From Kudoa neothunni (Eukaryota; Cnidaria), in NCBI GenBank assembly GCA_964304625.1, contig OZ199838.1, forward strand, positions 1,860,001-1,924,000: a stretch of 64,000 nucleotides of DNA. Reading direction: 5' to 3'. Every line of letters begins with the position of its first letter. The first letter of the stretch is position 1. Below the pieces are notes generated by a model that worked only from the letters and a program-made list of their open reading frames with translations, was not told where the DNA came from and made no database searches. The position numbers were made by a program, and so were the translations under genes. Of this stretch, positions 1 to 12,008 are shown piece by piece.

Positions 1-549
1 AATTTCGAGTTCATTCATCAGTTGATATGAATTGAAGATGAGTTGCATATCATGCGCACCAGGGCCTTCAGCAGCATTCAACGCCTTACACAGAATAGGA
101 TAGGTGACCCCCTTGGAGGAGAGTGAATGAGTTAATTGTTCACAAGTTTGTTGTTTGATATGGTCGATTTTCACCCATGGAGGTACATAAACTCTATAGC
201 GACCCAATTGAAAAGTGCTTTTCTCACATATACAACTCATAGTGGCCCGATTCGCCAACTGAAAAACCATATCAATGCTATCAATAAACACACACGAAGT
301 GGAGTGGATCTTTTGAAAGTTGTACATTTCTTGTATGATATTCGACGCAACGACATCTCCTTGATCAGCATCTCGTTGATAATCACTAATTTTATGAATA
401 ATCATATTGAAAGGGCCTTGCGCTTCGAGCGAAAGTCTATCATCTATATTCACCACTTCAACATTGAGCGCGTTGAGTTTCTCTTTCACACAATCTAGTA
501 GGCCGAGCGCTTGAGCTTTTTTCTCAGCCAGCAAATAACCGACACGCAT
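1..549 (-). CDS. ITPK1: Inositol-tetrakisphosphate 1-kinase (ITPK1), N-terminal part, runs off left edge
   Basis: An uninterrupted reading frame of 183 codons runs from an ATG at 549 down to the left edge. It starts MRVGYLLAEKKAQ, matching the family start (RVGYWLSEKK in vertebrate ITPK1). It also carries the family patterns LEAQGPFNMIIHKISDYQ (family: QGPLDVIIHKLTD), FIDSIDMVFQLANRATM (family: D-P-x-x-x-x-x-x-L-x-x-R) and YPILCKALNAAEGPGAHDM (family: FPFICKTRVAHGTNSHEM). Known for the family: a cytosolic ATP-grasp kinase/phosphotransferase acting on inositol tris- and tetrakisphosphates in inositol phosphate metabolism. The visible part covers the pre-ATP-grasp domain and the first ATP-grasp strand. 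The catalytic C-terminal half lies outside the window. No intron is seen in this stretch. The identification is strong; whether the complete gene is intact cannot be judged. Confidence 0.9.
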   Translation of the reverse strand, partial: MRVGYLLAEKKAQALGLLDCVKEKLNALNVEVVNIDDRLSLEAQGPFNMIIHKISDYQRDADQGDVVASNIIQEMYNFQKIHSTSCVFIDSIDMVFQLANRATMSCICEKSTFQLGRYRVYVPPWVKIDHIKQQTCEQLTHSLSSKGVTYPILCKALNAAEGPGAHDMQLIFNSYQLMNELEI

Positions 550-3500
550 TTCAAATTAAATTTTGATTTATTTCGACTGCCAGGATCAGCAATCAATTAA
601 CACAACAACAAAGACAACTCAGTTAGTTTTTCGAACAATGTGGATAGGATGGATTTGATGTAATAGTTGTAATATTGATTGGCTAAATAACACAAAATCA
701 ATTATTGATGGATCAGTAGAGATCGATCCTATTCTCCAAACATCTACTGTTAGCTAGCTAGCTGGCTCAAGTATCAAACTAATAATATTGAGGTTGGTTG
801 ATAACAGTAAATAAATATTCGGTTTCATTAACAACCAAAATTAACACAACCAATTTCATCCAACCACACGGTCAATTGTTTTTCCAATAATATCATTATT
901 AATTCCGTAAAAATTTCCAATTAACAGCGAGATTTTCGCTTCTCACCCACCCACCACCCACACCAGCACACAAATAATACCTACCTTATTGCGAAAAGAA
1001 AATTCACACACTATCACCCACAAATTTCCAGTTGAAAAAGTGTACCAATCCCAGAGGCACTCTATTTTCGCTAATCTTCGGCAAGGGCGAACCCCTTCGA
1101 ACTCCCTCTGTGATTTTTAACCTAATGCCACACATTATCGTAGGTATTAGCGTGATACGTTCGATAAGCACTTTCTAGATACTCATCCAATATTGGATCA
1201 TTTGGCTGGGCGAGAATGTTTAGGTGGTTGTGGGGGGATTTGGTGTAATATTCTTTGTTGGGAGGCGGATTCTATCATTTTTAAGCCACTGTTAACAATG
1301 AGATATTCTGTTGGGTGGGTATGTGTGGATGATTTTGTGCGTAGGTGTCTGATTAATAGGGGGAGGGGGTTCGAGGTTGCAATATTTTAACTGAAATAGT
1401 TGTCGATTATTATTATTATTATCATCAACCAACCTAATAAGTTTGGTGCTAATCCAATCATACGATAGAATATTTCCGACCAACCAACAGCTTTAATACA
1501 CTCACTGCTCAAAGTTGTTTTGGCGAGTGATTATTTTACCAATAAGCTCTTGACTGTTTTGTTTCCGATTGAGAATAACCACATGAGATCGAAAGCAACG
1601 CTAGACCTTGCATTAGGTTCGTAAGTCAATTTTTTGACTCTTAATATCACAAATTTTACTTACGTCTAATGTCACTGCTTTGAAGAAATTGTCACATCTC
1701 CAAGGTTGTAAACTAATGCGGCCATTAGCCAATAATACTACTACAAACAATCTTACTTTTTATTATTTTCTACGAGAACATAGATCTTTGCCATGTAACG
1801 ATAAAAGTTTGAAATTATTTCGTTCTTTACACACATTATTTTGGTGGTATTTTATTGAAGATTTAAAGTATAATAACATTTTCAGTAAAATAAAATGAGT
1901 GTAACAACCTTTATCTCGCCTTTAATATGATTTTCAACGATTAAATAATGATTCGTGTAACTGTCACGCCTATTTTAGGCAGATTTCGTTGTGCAATTTT
2001 GAATAATATCTACACCACTCATTATACGTTCTCATGCTTGGAAATCGTTTTTTTTTACTGTTATTTATCTAGAAAATTGGGTTTAATTAAACTTTTAACC
2101 CTCGGTTATTATTTTTTATTCAATTTTAAAATTTCAATAAAAACATTTATTGGTTTGTCTTAGATATTTTTCACTTGTTTATGTGGATTGAAATTAGTTG
2201 TTACTGTTTTATAAAGTTGAGGTAATCTTATTTAATTTATGCTTTTGTAATTCTTTATTTTCATTTTTATTTTGACGTTTTGTGACACTTTATTTTTTAG
2301 ATGTAGAATCTATAATAATTGACAATATAAAAAATTAATCATGATCGAAATAAAACTCATATGGTGTTTGAACTGATCTAAACGCGAAATAATCGTGTCT
2401 TGTGAGATCTGTATCGGTTAGTCAGCTATTTTATTAACCGACTATCCAAGTTCTACTCATAATACACTTTAGATATTATAAGATTGGTTAATTTAAATAC
2501 TAATTACATTTAGTTTTTAACTGTATTATTTAAAAATAAATATTGTTTTTTTAAAAAATTAAATTTGTGTACAGCTTGTAAGTTAAAATTGCAAGTATTA
2601 AAATCGACAGTGCGCGCATGCGAACATGCAGCTGAAAATTTATTGTCCAAATAACCTCTATCTTTTTCATTTAATCGTGTATATTTGTTTTTTATGTTGA
2701 ATGAAAAAGGTGAACTTAAAGTCAAGCTTATAAATTTCTTAAGAGAATTAAATATAATGAAAACTTCTCATAATCTTAATCTTTATCTAATTCTTTCATG
2801 CCGAAACCTTGTTCCTAATATGAAGATGATATATTACGTAAAAATGGTTAGATATAACAAATTAATAAGTTAAAAAACTACAATCAAATTTTTTCAGCTA
2901 TTATCATCAATTAACAGGGAAAATGAAAATCAAATAAAATCCATATTCGCATGTATCACAACCTCGTATAAATTTCAGAATGTTTTTTAAATGCTTTGAG
3001 AATTTAATTTTTATCGGATTTGTAGACAATAGCTTGGTACAATCAATATGCTCATATCGATCAACTTTTTTGCGTACACACCAAAAAATATGTTAACACT
3101 TTATGTTAAAAAAATAACATATCTAAATATATAATGAACTGATACTTTTTATATTTTTTATAGTATATCGAGTTTTAGTTTATATATATTTTTTTGCTGA
3201 GGTATGTGTATTATATTAAATTAAAAATAGTAATAATAATTTATCGGATAATACACAACAATAATCTGTGTATAATTTTTTTAATTTCCCAACTTTTTAA
3301 ATATATATGAATATTTTTTAATTATGAAAAATTATATTTGATCAAAAACCTTAAATGGAATATTTTGGGAGAGTGGGGGAAAAGTGCGGCCCGCTGACAA
3401 GTTTAAAAGGTCGAAAAATTTAGTGAGAGTACACGATTTTCATAATCTTTTAATCATCAAAACAATAACTGTTGGAGAAATATTTTAGATTTATAAACGT

Positions 3501-4564
3501 TAATTTTACGCGATTTAGTTATCCGATTTGATATTTTATATATACTTGCCCCTTGCGCATGATTATCGTACCTTTCATTACAAACGATATGTTAACGAAA
3601 AAATTATTTATTGCTATATTTAAAATGGTATAAAGTCGATGTAATTTGTATAATTTTTTAGATATCCCTAGGTTTTTAACCATAAATGTTTATAATAGAG
3701 GTGTATCAAAATTTATCAACTCAATGTAGGAATAGTTTTCTATTTATCTTCTTAATTTTCTCAAGTGATAATGCGCTCAAACTTTCCTTATTAATTTATT
3801 AATCGTCGTTTATTGACATCACATGTTTGTACAGCTAAACATAAACGTCTCCTGAAAGAGTACAATTAATGAAAAAAACCGTGATTTTAATGATGATTGG
3901 ACTCAAATATATTTCTTCACACATTCAATGGATAAAGCGGCCCCTTGTCTCTATTTTGAATCAGTTCCCATATTAAAGAAATATAACTTGAAGCGGCAGT
4001 ACCTAATGAATCATAGGGAATTCAGCGAGGAAACCAACGGTAAAAATAGAGAACAAACGGCCTTAAAATACTTTGAAAGTTATAAAAAGCAACATTAATC
4101 AATTCAGACTGAAAACCTTATGATAAATATTTCTTTTATTTATTGATATCAATTTGTGAAATTGATAGAAATAATTAAGGGTAACAAATAATAATTTATG
4201 ATAACTTTTTCGAGTGGAATTTTTATTCTGAAAAATCATTTTACAACACCTTAAAAGATATAAATATTACATTGATAGTTACCAAAAATTACGATTTTTG
4301 TAATTTAAACAAATTTATATTTTAGAATTGAAATATTTCGTAGTAAATTTTAAGAAAATTACTTCTATGCGTTGGTGATATTTAGGCCACAAAAAATTTG
4401 GTGTAATCTAAAATATCATAAATGTAATTTTTTGGGTTAACTTTATTATACGCATATTTATAACTAGGATTGGCGAGTTTCGATTAAATCCGTCAAATTT
4501 TAACAAATTGTTAGACATTTATTTTTTGTTGATCGATAAAAATCGATTTTGGTATGTTAACATC
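550..4564. other. AT-rich intergenic region upstream of ITPK1
   Basis: No supported gene. About 900-1100 is slightly richer in C and A and lies just upstream of the ITPK1 start, so it probably holds its promoter and 5' UTR. Short reading frames here show no recognisable protein. Two GC-richer patches (about 3370-3400 and 3940-3955) contain the string gcggccc in direct orientation. Confidence 0.4.
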
Positions 4565-5400
4565 GAATTAAGATGGGTTGGGAACGAGGTGATATTATTA
4601 ATTATTTAGTGGAGTGGGCTGATTTTGAGGCTGTTGGCGATTCCTTGTCTTGTAAATATTACAAGGTTCTGTTGCTGCTTAAACAGAACAGAATTCAAGA
4701 ACATTTCAGTTCACAGAAATATTTGTCAATAAAGTCGAATGTTTCTAAAACAATACCCTTAAAAATATTCTAAATCTCGACAGATTGAAATTAAGGGATA
4801 TTGAAATCGATTTGGTGAAGATTGTAATTTTTGACGGTCTTCAATTTGATGCGATTAATAAAAAGTGTAACTTGAAGGTGTTCCTTTCTAAGTATTGCCC
4901 GGCGTCGAGATCCCCGCCAGATGGGAAAACATTGATTGATAAACATCTTTCGGTTGTATTCCAAGAAGGTATCGATAATATTTAATAACTGATGAGTCTC
5001 CTGATTCGAAAAATAGCCCAGTTTTCAATACATTAGCTTCTTTTCATGATTATGTTATTGATGAATGGAGAAATATAACGCTTGTTCAATGCAAATCCGT
5101 AATCATAGCTGATCACATATCCAGTGTACGGAATCGGTACGGCTAAGAATGGGATAAATGCATTTCGATTGTTTCTGACTCAGCACAGTACATGAACAAA
5201 TATTTTAAGGATTTGAGAACCATGTATCCAGCTATCTATCATCGGAATTCCATGTTTTTCACACATTATTCATTTGGCAATTCAAAAAGTTCCAAATTAA
5301 TACTTTTCCGCCCTTTTATCGAAAAATGGGAACTTCCTCGTGTTTTGGATATACGATGGTATAGTTCCTTTAACTGTCAAACAGATAAATGAATACTATC
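4565..5400 (+). pseudogene. Decayed hAT-type transposase (BED/CGGBP1-like)
   Basis: Three frames together read as one broken protein. At 4573-4770 an N-terminal part starts MGWERGDI. At 4785-4985 comes a segment ending in DKHLSVVFQEGIDNI, resembling the region after the BED finger in hAT and CGGBP1-like proteins (FLEKY, P-x-x-x-x-L, Y-x-x-x-x-x-E). At 5000-5390 there is ISIVSDSAQYMNKYFKDL, the usual hAT D-x-A-x-Y-M motif. Stop codons at about 4771, 4983 and 5143 plus frame changes show the copy is dead. Terminal inverted repeats were not located. Class-level assignment (hAT) is by motif resemblance; the exact family is not known. Confidence 0.6.
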
Positions 5401-5669
5401 CTGCAGTCATTACTTTCTTAAAAGAAATTAAAAATGATGAAACAGGAAAAAAATTATGCTCAATAATTGAAATTGATTCAAATAATTACATTATATTTTA
5501 TTGTCAATTAAATATAAAGAATATTAATTTAATATGGTATCTTAAAGACAATATAATTATCAAAATAATACAAAATTTATTCTTTGATTGACAAAAATTT
5601 ACATTGCATATAAAGACAATTAGAAAGTAAAATAATACACACCAAACTAATCACGCATATTCAATAGAT

Positions 5670-6333
5670 TTAAGCTTGTCCGAAACGTTTTCTTTTAAAA
5701 GCAGGTGTTTGTTCCTGAATAATATCTTCATAACGTCTAGAAATGACCATAAAGGAATTATCTTTCAGTTGCTGTAGCGTCATAAGGGGCTAAATTTGAA
5801 AATACATCAATACTAAAACAGTGGATGGTATAAAGTGTTACATCTTTGAAGCCAACATTTTTTACCCAACATTTATTGTTTTTTTCCTAATGGAAATTAT
5901 AAAATTTCTAAATTCTTTTAATTATACCTTTATAAATCCAACAATTTTATATGCAGACTGTCTTGTAGAACAAATAACATTTCTCGGGTTGTTTTCAATA
6001 AATATCTGACTGATAATTTCATTATTTTTAAGTTTTTTCATATCATATATTGTTTTCAGACTCAATTCTTTCGATTCTACGGTATAATTGAAAATCTAAT
6101 CACAAAGTTGGATTATTGATTATGACTGCATTAATGACAACCTGTTTGCTAATGGTAGAAAACAACAATTGTTGATTAGTCAAAACAAAACATGTAACCA
6201 TAACATCCAGAGTAGGCAAACTAACCATCAACTAAAACAATCAACATAACTTATTTTAATTTATGTATAATGAGATACTTCAAAGTTTTTAGTTGAATAC
6301 AAGGCTATTTGTGAAGCTTCACTAATATTATTA

Positions 6334-6364
<31 letters not shown>

Positions 6365-8544
6365 GGGGTTGTTTAAAGTTGAATGGCGCCAAAACTCCAA
6401 ATATTTTATCATTTGGAGACAGACAACAATGGAGTTTAGAATATGGTCCATCAACTAAAAATTTAATAGATTATCTCAATACCACAGCATTTGATCAAAT
6501 ACTTAATAAATAATTTAGCTTAAATTTCTGGTACGTTTCCTTAGGAAAGTTTACAACCTAAATTAAAATTATTCAATTGTAAAAGCAATTTGTAGTTGAT
6601 AACAAAATAACCAACCTGTACAATCAAACATTTCTTACTGCAACCCAAAAGAATAGCTCCATCAGCATGTTTATCAGTGTTGTAAACAGCGTGTGTTACG
6701 TAAGGTTTTATATTTGAAGGATAATTAAGGTTCTACGAAAATGATAATTTATTTGGCTTAATTAAAAAAAATACAGTTAGGTTTATCGTAGCGTCATCTC
6801 GGACCTAAAATCAAATAATTGGATCAACTATTTAACTATTTCACTAAATACTAATTCCAGCGAATAACATCTGACTTCGTTTGTTGTACTGCAGCACAAG
6901 AAATCACCACTAGATGTAATAAGCAAATCCTGAATATGATCATCTCCTTTCAATTTCAACTCAAGTAGTTTTTGAGGATAGGAATTCTCTTCACAAAAAT
7001 TATGCATATACAAGTGGATTGTGTCAGATTCAAAATAAGAAATGTAATTGTTGGTTATGGTGATTTTTTGGCGCTATTTCGAAATTCAAAATCAGATATT
7101 ATATCTATTAAAAATGTGCTCACTTCAGGAAAGAGACCAAAAGTACACAGTTTAGAAAGACCATCTTTTCCTACTTGATACATTTGACATGATCCGTCCA
7201 TACCTATATTTCAAGTAAGGTATCGAATCAAATTTGTATAGTTACTCGCAGATATAAGAATATTTTTCTTGGCGAATTCGAGCCTCACGATATCATTGGA
7301 ATGGCACCGGAATTCAGAGCCTTGACTCCATTTCTATTTGGTGTGGTAGGAATTCCGATCACAAAATAACCCAAACATACGTTATCATTGGTTCTATGGA
7401 ATGATACAATTTTGTTGTCCACACCACTTGCATACACTTGGTCAGATTGGTTTTTCTAGGAGTATAAGATAAATGCGAATCTCATGGATAATCACTTTAT
7501 CGGATGCAAGAGCAAGAATTGACGCCTGGTGTGATTGGAAACTCTAACCAAATACATTTATATATACATTCATAAAAGAGTGATATTAATCAATGCATAC
7601 GCTGATCAGAGTTCCAAATTGGGCATCATAAAATTGGACTTTTCCGAATGAATCACCAACTGCGATTGTCATATCTCTATATTGGAGAATTAATTACGAG
7701 AATAAAACAAATCATCAACCCCAATAAAACAATAGACCAGATAGTGGCATTGACACCCAAAATTCTATCAGCATTCAACGTGTTCAAGCATTGATCTACC
7801 GAAGATTGTAATAATGTACAAAATGAAAGATTGCTTACTTTTGGTTACATCAAACACGTAAATTCTACTGTTATCAGTAGCACATGCTAACACTTCGTTG
7901 GTAGGATGCCAGTTGAGGCACAAAATCTTTCCCAAACATTTATCAACCACTCGATTGAACACAACATTCGAGTCTGAAATGTCGAAAAGAATCACACAAG
8001 CATCGTCAGTTCCCACCTTAAAATGTGTATTTTTATGACGAAAATTTTTGTAGATTTTTAATGTGATAAAATGAGCCTTACAGCAAGTAAATGACCTTGG
8101 GGATGGACGCTCATACACCAAACACAACCACTTCCGCCACAATTGACGTATTTCTAATTGGAAATAATTTATGGGAATAGTTTCAGAAAATTTTACCTTT
8201 GAAACTTTGCCATGAAAACCAACCAAACACATATCGCTTGATGTGCCACCAAGAAGCAGGGTTTTTGGCCCAATCCACGCCATACTCAAGTAGAGAATGC
8301 TCTCGCATCCAACAATATGTACGCTTTCGCACCATAAATCAGTATCCTCAATATAAGTCCATATTTCAACTGATCCATCAGTTCTAAACAATCAATGAAT
8401 GGCTAAGCATTTGAACGTTTTTTACCTAGCTATGGCAGACAAAATCTCGTTATCAAAATTTCCAACAGCTAGAGCTTTAATGGGGGCATTTTCAGTCTTT
8501 AAAAAATTGCAATGATGAAACTTGGTCAAATTCTGTTGAACCAT
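5670..8544 (-). CDS. UTP4: UTP4/cirhin, WD40 protein of the small-subunit processome, about 19 exons
   Basis: Start ATG at 8544, stop TAA at 5670-5672. Exons join in frame across short GT-AG introns. N-terminal WD motifs read IARTDGSVEIWTYIED (human UTP4: VSRTDGTVEIYNL), CGGSGCVWCMSVHPQGHLLA, VGTDDACVILFDISDS and LCLNWHPTNEVLACATDNS, then VFDVTK. Later exons include VGDSFGKVQFYDAQFGTL (human: SVDSAGKVQFWDSATGTL) and HSNDIVRLEFAKKNILISAS. The C-terminus, LQQLKDNSFMVISRRYEDI then PAFKRKRFGQA, matches the cirhin tail (ERPLDDIIAQLPPPIKKKKFG). Known role: t-UTP/UTP-A subcomplex in the nucleolus, needed for pre-18S rRNA processing and rDNA transcription. One exon holds a run of about 12 asparagines encoded by an AAT microsatellite (about 6330-6363). 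All joins I could test keep frame. The neighbours are unrelated genes or transposons. Confidence 0.9.
6319..6363 (+). repeat. ATT/AAT trinucleotide microsatellite inside the UTP4 coding sequence
   Basis: A run of tta/att units. On the minus strand it is in frame as AAT codons and gives the polyasparagine tract between FKQPH and ISEASQ of UTP4. Confidence 0.85.
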
Positions 8545-9259
8545 CGCAACCTAGTTCAAAGGTGTTTAGCCACGTGTCGTGTCTTGACCGTTATTACAGA
8601 GTCACGCCAAAACTCTCATGCATTAATTTTTTATGAACATTATTTATGATTATAATAAATTTTAATGCTAATAATAAACAAAATTTCGAATATTTAGATA
8701 AGAAAACAACGAGTTTATTCGATTTTTAATTTGAACATTATTTTTCTAGTCAGTATGGTATCGGAAAATAATATAGAACTCAATTAATTCGTTTCGAATG
8801 AATTTATCTTTAAAATAACAAAAGAAATGAGAATTTATTTAGTTTTAATACTCTATTATATTTTCGATAACTGTTCGAAATTGTTCGCATAACATCGTTC
8901 ATTTGTTAGAGGGAGTTGAATAAAATTGTTTCTTGTGATTAAAATGTTACATTAATTGCTAAATAAATTATAACAGCAGATTTGCAAGTGAAATTTGCAT
9001 CTAAGATTTCATAAAATGAAAAATAAGCAAACAGATTGTATTAGAAAATATTAGAGGAAAGTGATTATTGGGTCGGTATGTAATATTCAGGTGTCTTTAG
9101 TTTTGATTATACTTAATTATTTTTGGACTCTAAGAACAATGCAAAAGTCAGAAATAATTAAGTAAGGCGGATTCTAAAAGTTAAATAGATATACAAATTG
9201 TAAGCAAAGGTACTGCGATTAAAAATTTTCGTTCGCGCGTACGTATATACAGTTTAGGA
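8545..9259. other. Intergenic, UTP4 5' flank
   Basis: AT-rich sequence with no supported gene. It presumably contains the UTP4 promoter immediately right of 8544. Confidence 0.4.
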
Positions 9260-10159
9260 CAGGGCGTCAAAACCTTGGGTTTTCCCCAAGATCTTAGGAT
9301 TTTTCTACCAACCTTAGGTTCTTTAGGGTTTTTTAGCTTTATGCAAATCTTGGGGGTTTTTGTTTATTTTCAAAACTTTTAGATTATTTAATTCTTTGAG
9401 ATCAGTTTATAAATAATAAGTTTTAGAATTAGATAGAATAATCGTATTTATTGTTTCAATCATGGAGAGAATTAAAATTATTCGTAACTTTAAAAAGATA
9501 ACACGGTCGTCGGCAACGCGCTGTTTTCTAACCCCTGGATAATTGTTATTTAATCAATTGTTCGTATTATTCAGTGACTATATGTGGGTATTTCAACACT
9601 TTCATAAAAATTTTTAAAGTTTTTTAATATATTTTGAAGTTAGTGACGTAATTTTATTTTAAAGTATGCGTGAGATTTCTAAAGGAGAAAAAAGGAGCAT
9701 GGGATAATATTTGCTCCAATCAAGATTGGTTAAAGTAGACGATTTTAAATATTGGCTATATCACAATGCTAATGACAGCATTTCCAGCTACTGCAAATAT
9801 TGAACGAATTTATTCTGATATGAGCACAGTAAAAACTAAACAAACTAACTCATTAAAGTTGAAACTGTAAAATGTAAACTTATTGCAAAGCAGTTGATCA
9901 GATGAAACAATAATACGTGATTGACGTCGCAACCAACAAAGAAACTAATATATGATGTGAGAAACTGTGTTGTGAGCTAACGATATCTTCAGCGCTTGAA
10001 AAATAGATCAACCTTCCTAAATGAGGGTTGTGAAGACGATTCAATTGAGGATAATAATTAGAAAACGCGTTTAAAATAAAGATTTTTGTTATTTTAATAA
10101 TAATATTGTGTTTTCTTTGCGATTTTAGAGTTTTTCCTATAGTCTCATTGGACTCCCTG
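9260..10159 (+). mobile_element. hAT-type element with 8-bp target duplication and transposase tail remnant
   Basis: The ends are inverted: CAGGGCGTC at 9260 and, on the other strand, CAGGGAGTC ending at 10159. The flanking 8-mers are gtttagga (9252-9259) and gttcagga (10160-10167), a 7/8 match as expected for an old hAT target-site duplication. Inside, at about 9768-9869 on the plus strand, reads AFPATANIERIYSDMSTVKT, the typical hAT C-terminal dimerisation motif (A-x-x-E-R-x-F-S). The rest of the transposase is degenerate or deleted, so the copy is non-autonomous. Confidence 0.75.
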
Positions 10160-10167
10160 GTTCAGGA

Positions 10168-10885
10168 CAGTGTTTCCCAACCTTTTTTCTATCGTGCCTC
10201 ATTTTTCTTGAAAATAAGTTCCCTGCCCCACCATTTTCAGATGTATTGATTTTTTAATTTAAACTGCTTATAATATTGAAGAAAACTCTTTATCATATTA
10301 AAAGTTGAAAGAAGTTAATATATATTTGTTTCCTCATTAAAATTAAAATATGTTCGATCAGATCTAATTTAATTTATAGATGGGTCTTAAAAATTAACAT
10401 CTCTAGATCTTCATTTCGTCAAAAACAGTGTCAATTGAAACTTGAGGTAATCTGACCTTCATTAGGAAATAATTTGTGTACAGGGGGCGAATGAACGGAA
10501 AACCAATAATATAAATACAAAATTAATCAATATTATATTACGTTTAAAAAAAAAGGAACATACGATTATAAATGCGACAACATTGGAATTATAACTATAC
10601 CGATTCTATTGGGAAAAGATCAAGTTAAATGTTTTTATTTATTTTTATATAAATTAATCATTGATTTCACAGTTTTTTATTATATTCATATTCGCTTAAA
10701 CGTAAACAAGATCAATAATCGAAGTATTGATTTCCATGTGCGTCACACTGCTCAATTATCTCACCATTATCCATGTTGCATCAACGGTCAGGATTTTCCA
10801 CGTACAACAAGAGTCGTTCATTAGCCGCTCAAAGATTCCCATGCCTCACCAAAATTTTTCCGCACCCCACCGGTGGAAAACACTG
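10168..10885. mobile_element. Non-autonomous hAT-type element, directly adjoining the previous one
   Basis: Terminal inverted repeats are CAGTGTTTCCCAACC at 10168 and CAGTGTTTTCCACC read on the minus strand from 10885. The flanking 8-mers are gttcagga (10160-10167) and gttgagga (10886-10893), matching at 7 of 8. No coding capacity is recognised. A diverged copy in the same orientation lies at 51338-51965. They share, for example, a stretch reading aatataaatacaaaattaat near 10510 and near 51590. Confidence 0.75.
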
Positions 10886-11451
10886 GTTGAGGATTTGAAT
10901 TCCTTATGGAAATAATCTCTGCTTTTAAATAAATTAATTTCAATTTCACCTATCATATTCTTTTAAAAAATTAAATTAAATTATAGTTTAATTTTTTTCA
11001 TCTATGGATAAAATTATTTTTTGCGAGAATTTCCGAAAAAAATATGATCAACCACCACTCATAAGGATGAAAGTATCAAGCTATTATTTAAATATAATTA
11101 ATGCTAGGATCGCCTGAATACTTCATTCTTTAGGAATAACCACTTTCATTTCTTAACCTCATAAACCATTTTATTACTAAATTTACAAAGCTTATTAGTC
11201 TAATGTTTTTTCGATTAAGATTTTTGTTTTATTTTTACTTTTAATTTTTAAAATTATTTACACGCTTTATATGAGTTTTGAAATGGAAGGTTACTTTAAA
11301 ATAAACGTGGAACGGTTATAACTAAAATATGAGAAATTCTATTTTTTAATATTTCTTGCGAATGAGAGTTAGTTACACATACATTAAATTGAGATTTAAA
11401 TTTTTGCAATCGAAAAAGGTTTGTATTGTTTTTAATCTCCAACAATCCTCT
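10886..11451. other. AT-rich spacer between transposons and microsatellite
   Basis: Nothing recognised beyond the target duplication at 10886-10893. Confidence 0.4.
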
Positions 11452-11452
11452 G

Positions 11453-11486
<34 letters not shown>

Positions 11487-11680
11487 TAGATAAATAAATA
11501 GATAGATAGATAGATATATATATATATATATATAGATAGATAGATAAATAAATAGATAGATATATATATATATATATATAGATAGATAAATAAATAGATA
11601 TATATAGATAGATAAATAAATAGATATATATAGATAGATAAATAAATAGATATATATATATATATATATATATAGATGAT
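11452..11680. repeat. TA / GATA compound microsatellite
   Basis: Alternating (TA)n blocks and gata/aaata blocks over about 230 bp. A six-frame translation gives only an Ile/Tyr/Leu-rich artefact. Confidence 0.95.
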
Positions 11681-11688
11681 AGATAATG

Positions 11689-12008
11689 CAGGGATGGCCA
11701 GACTTGCTCAAAATGGGAGCCACATTAAGTGAACTTCAAATTTTTCAGAATCATTGGGAGTAAAAATTATATTTCGAGGTTTGTTATTGAATTTATATTT
11801 CGTCTAAAAGTTTTGATTAATAATGGATCAATGTTAAATTCATGCGTTCATTTTCATGATAACTACATGATCCTATGACTTTCAAAGTTTCCAAATAATT
11901 TTACTAGCATATTTAAAGAAACAATAAACCAAATATAAATTTTCAAAATCAGCACTTCAACCTCAAAGAGCCCCATGCGGCTCGCAAGCCGCGGTTTAGC
12001 CACCCCTG
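11689..12008. mobile_element. Short hAT-type MITE (about 320 bp)
   Basis: It begins CAGGGATGGCCAGAC and ends with CGCGGTTTAGCCACCCCTG, so the ends are imperfect inverted repeats. Internal text near the right end (GAGCCCCATGCGGCTCGC) is typical of the widespread hAT termini that begin CAGGGGTGGCCAAAC. Flanking 8-mers agatatg-like (11681-11688 agataatg, 12009-12016 atatagcg) match at only 5 of 8, so the target duplication is uncertain. The same terminus recurs at 57343-57369. Confidence 0.7.

Noticed and set aside
1193-1390. 65-codon plus-strand frame with G-rich sequence
   Set aside because: No homology, no splice partner, unusual composition for a coding exon; probably non-coding.
3370-3960. 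Two GC-rich gcggccc patches as transposon ends
   Set aside because: They lie in direct, not inverted, orientation and no target duplication was found.
7768-8391. Single 207-codon minus-strand frame taken as a whole gene
   Set aside because: It runs through three short introns of UTP4; the intervening segments lack WD resemblance and splice out in frame.
11454-11723. 89-codon minus-strand frame rich in Ile, Tyr and Leu
   Set aside because: It is a translation of the TA/GATA microsatellite, not a gene.
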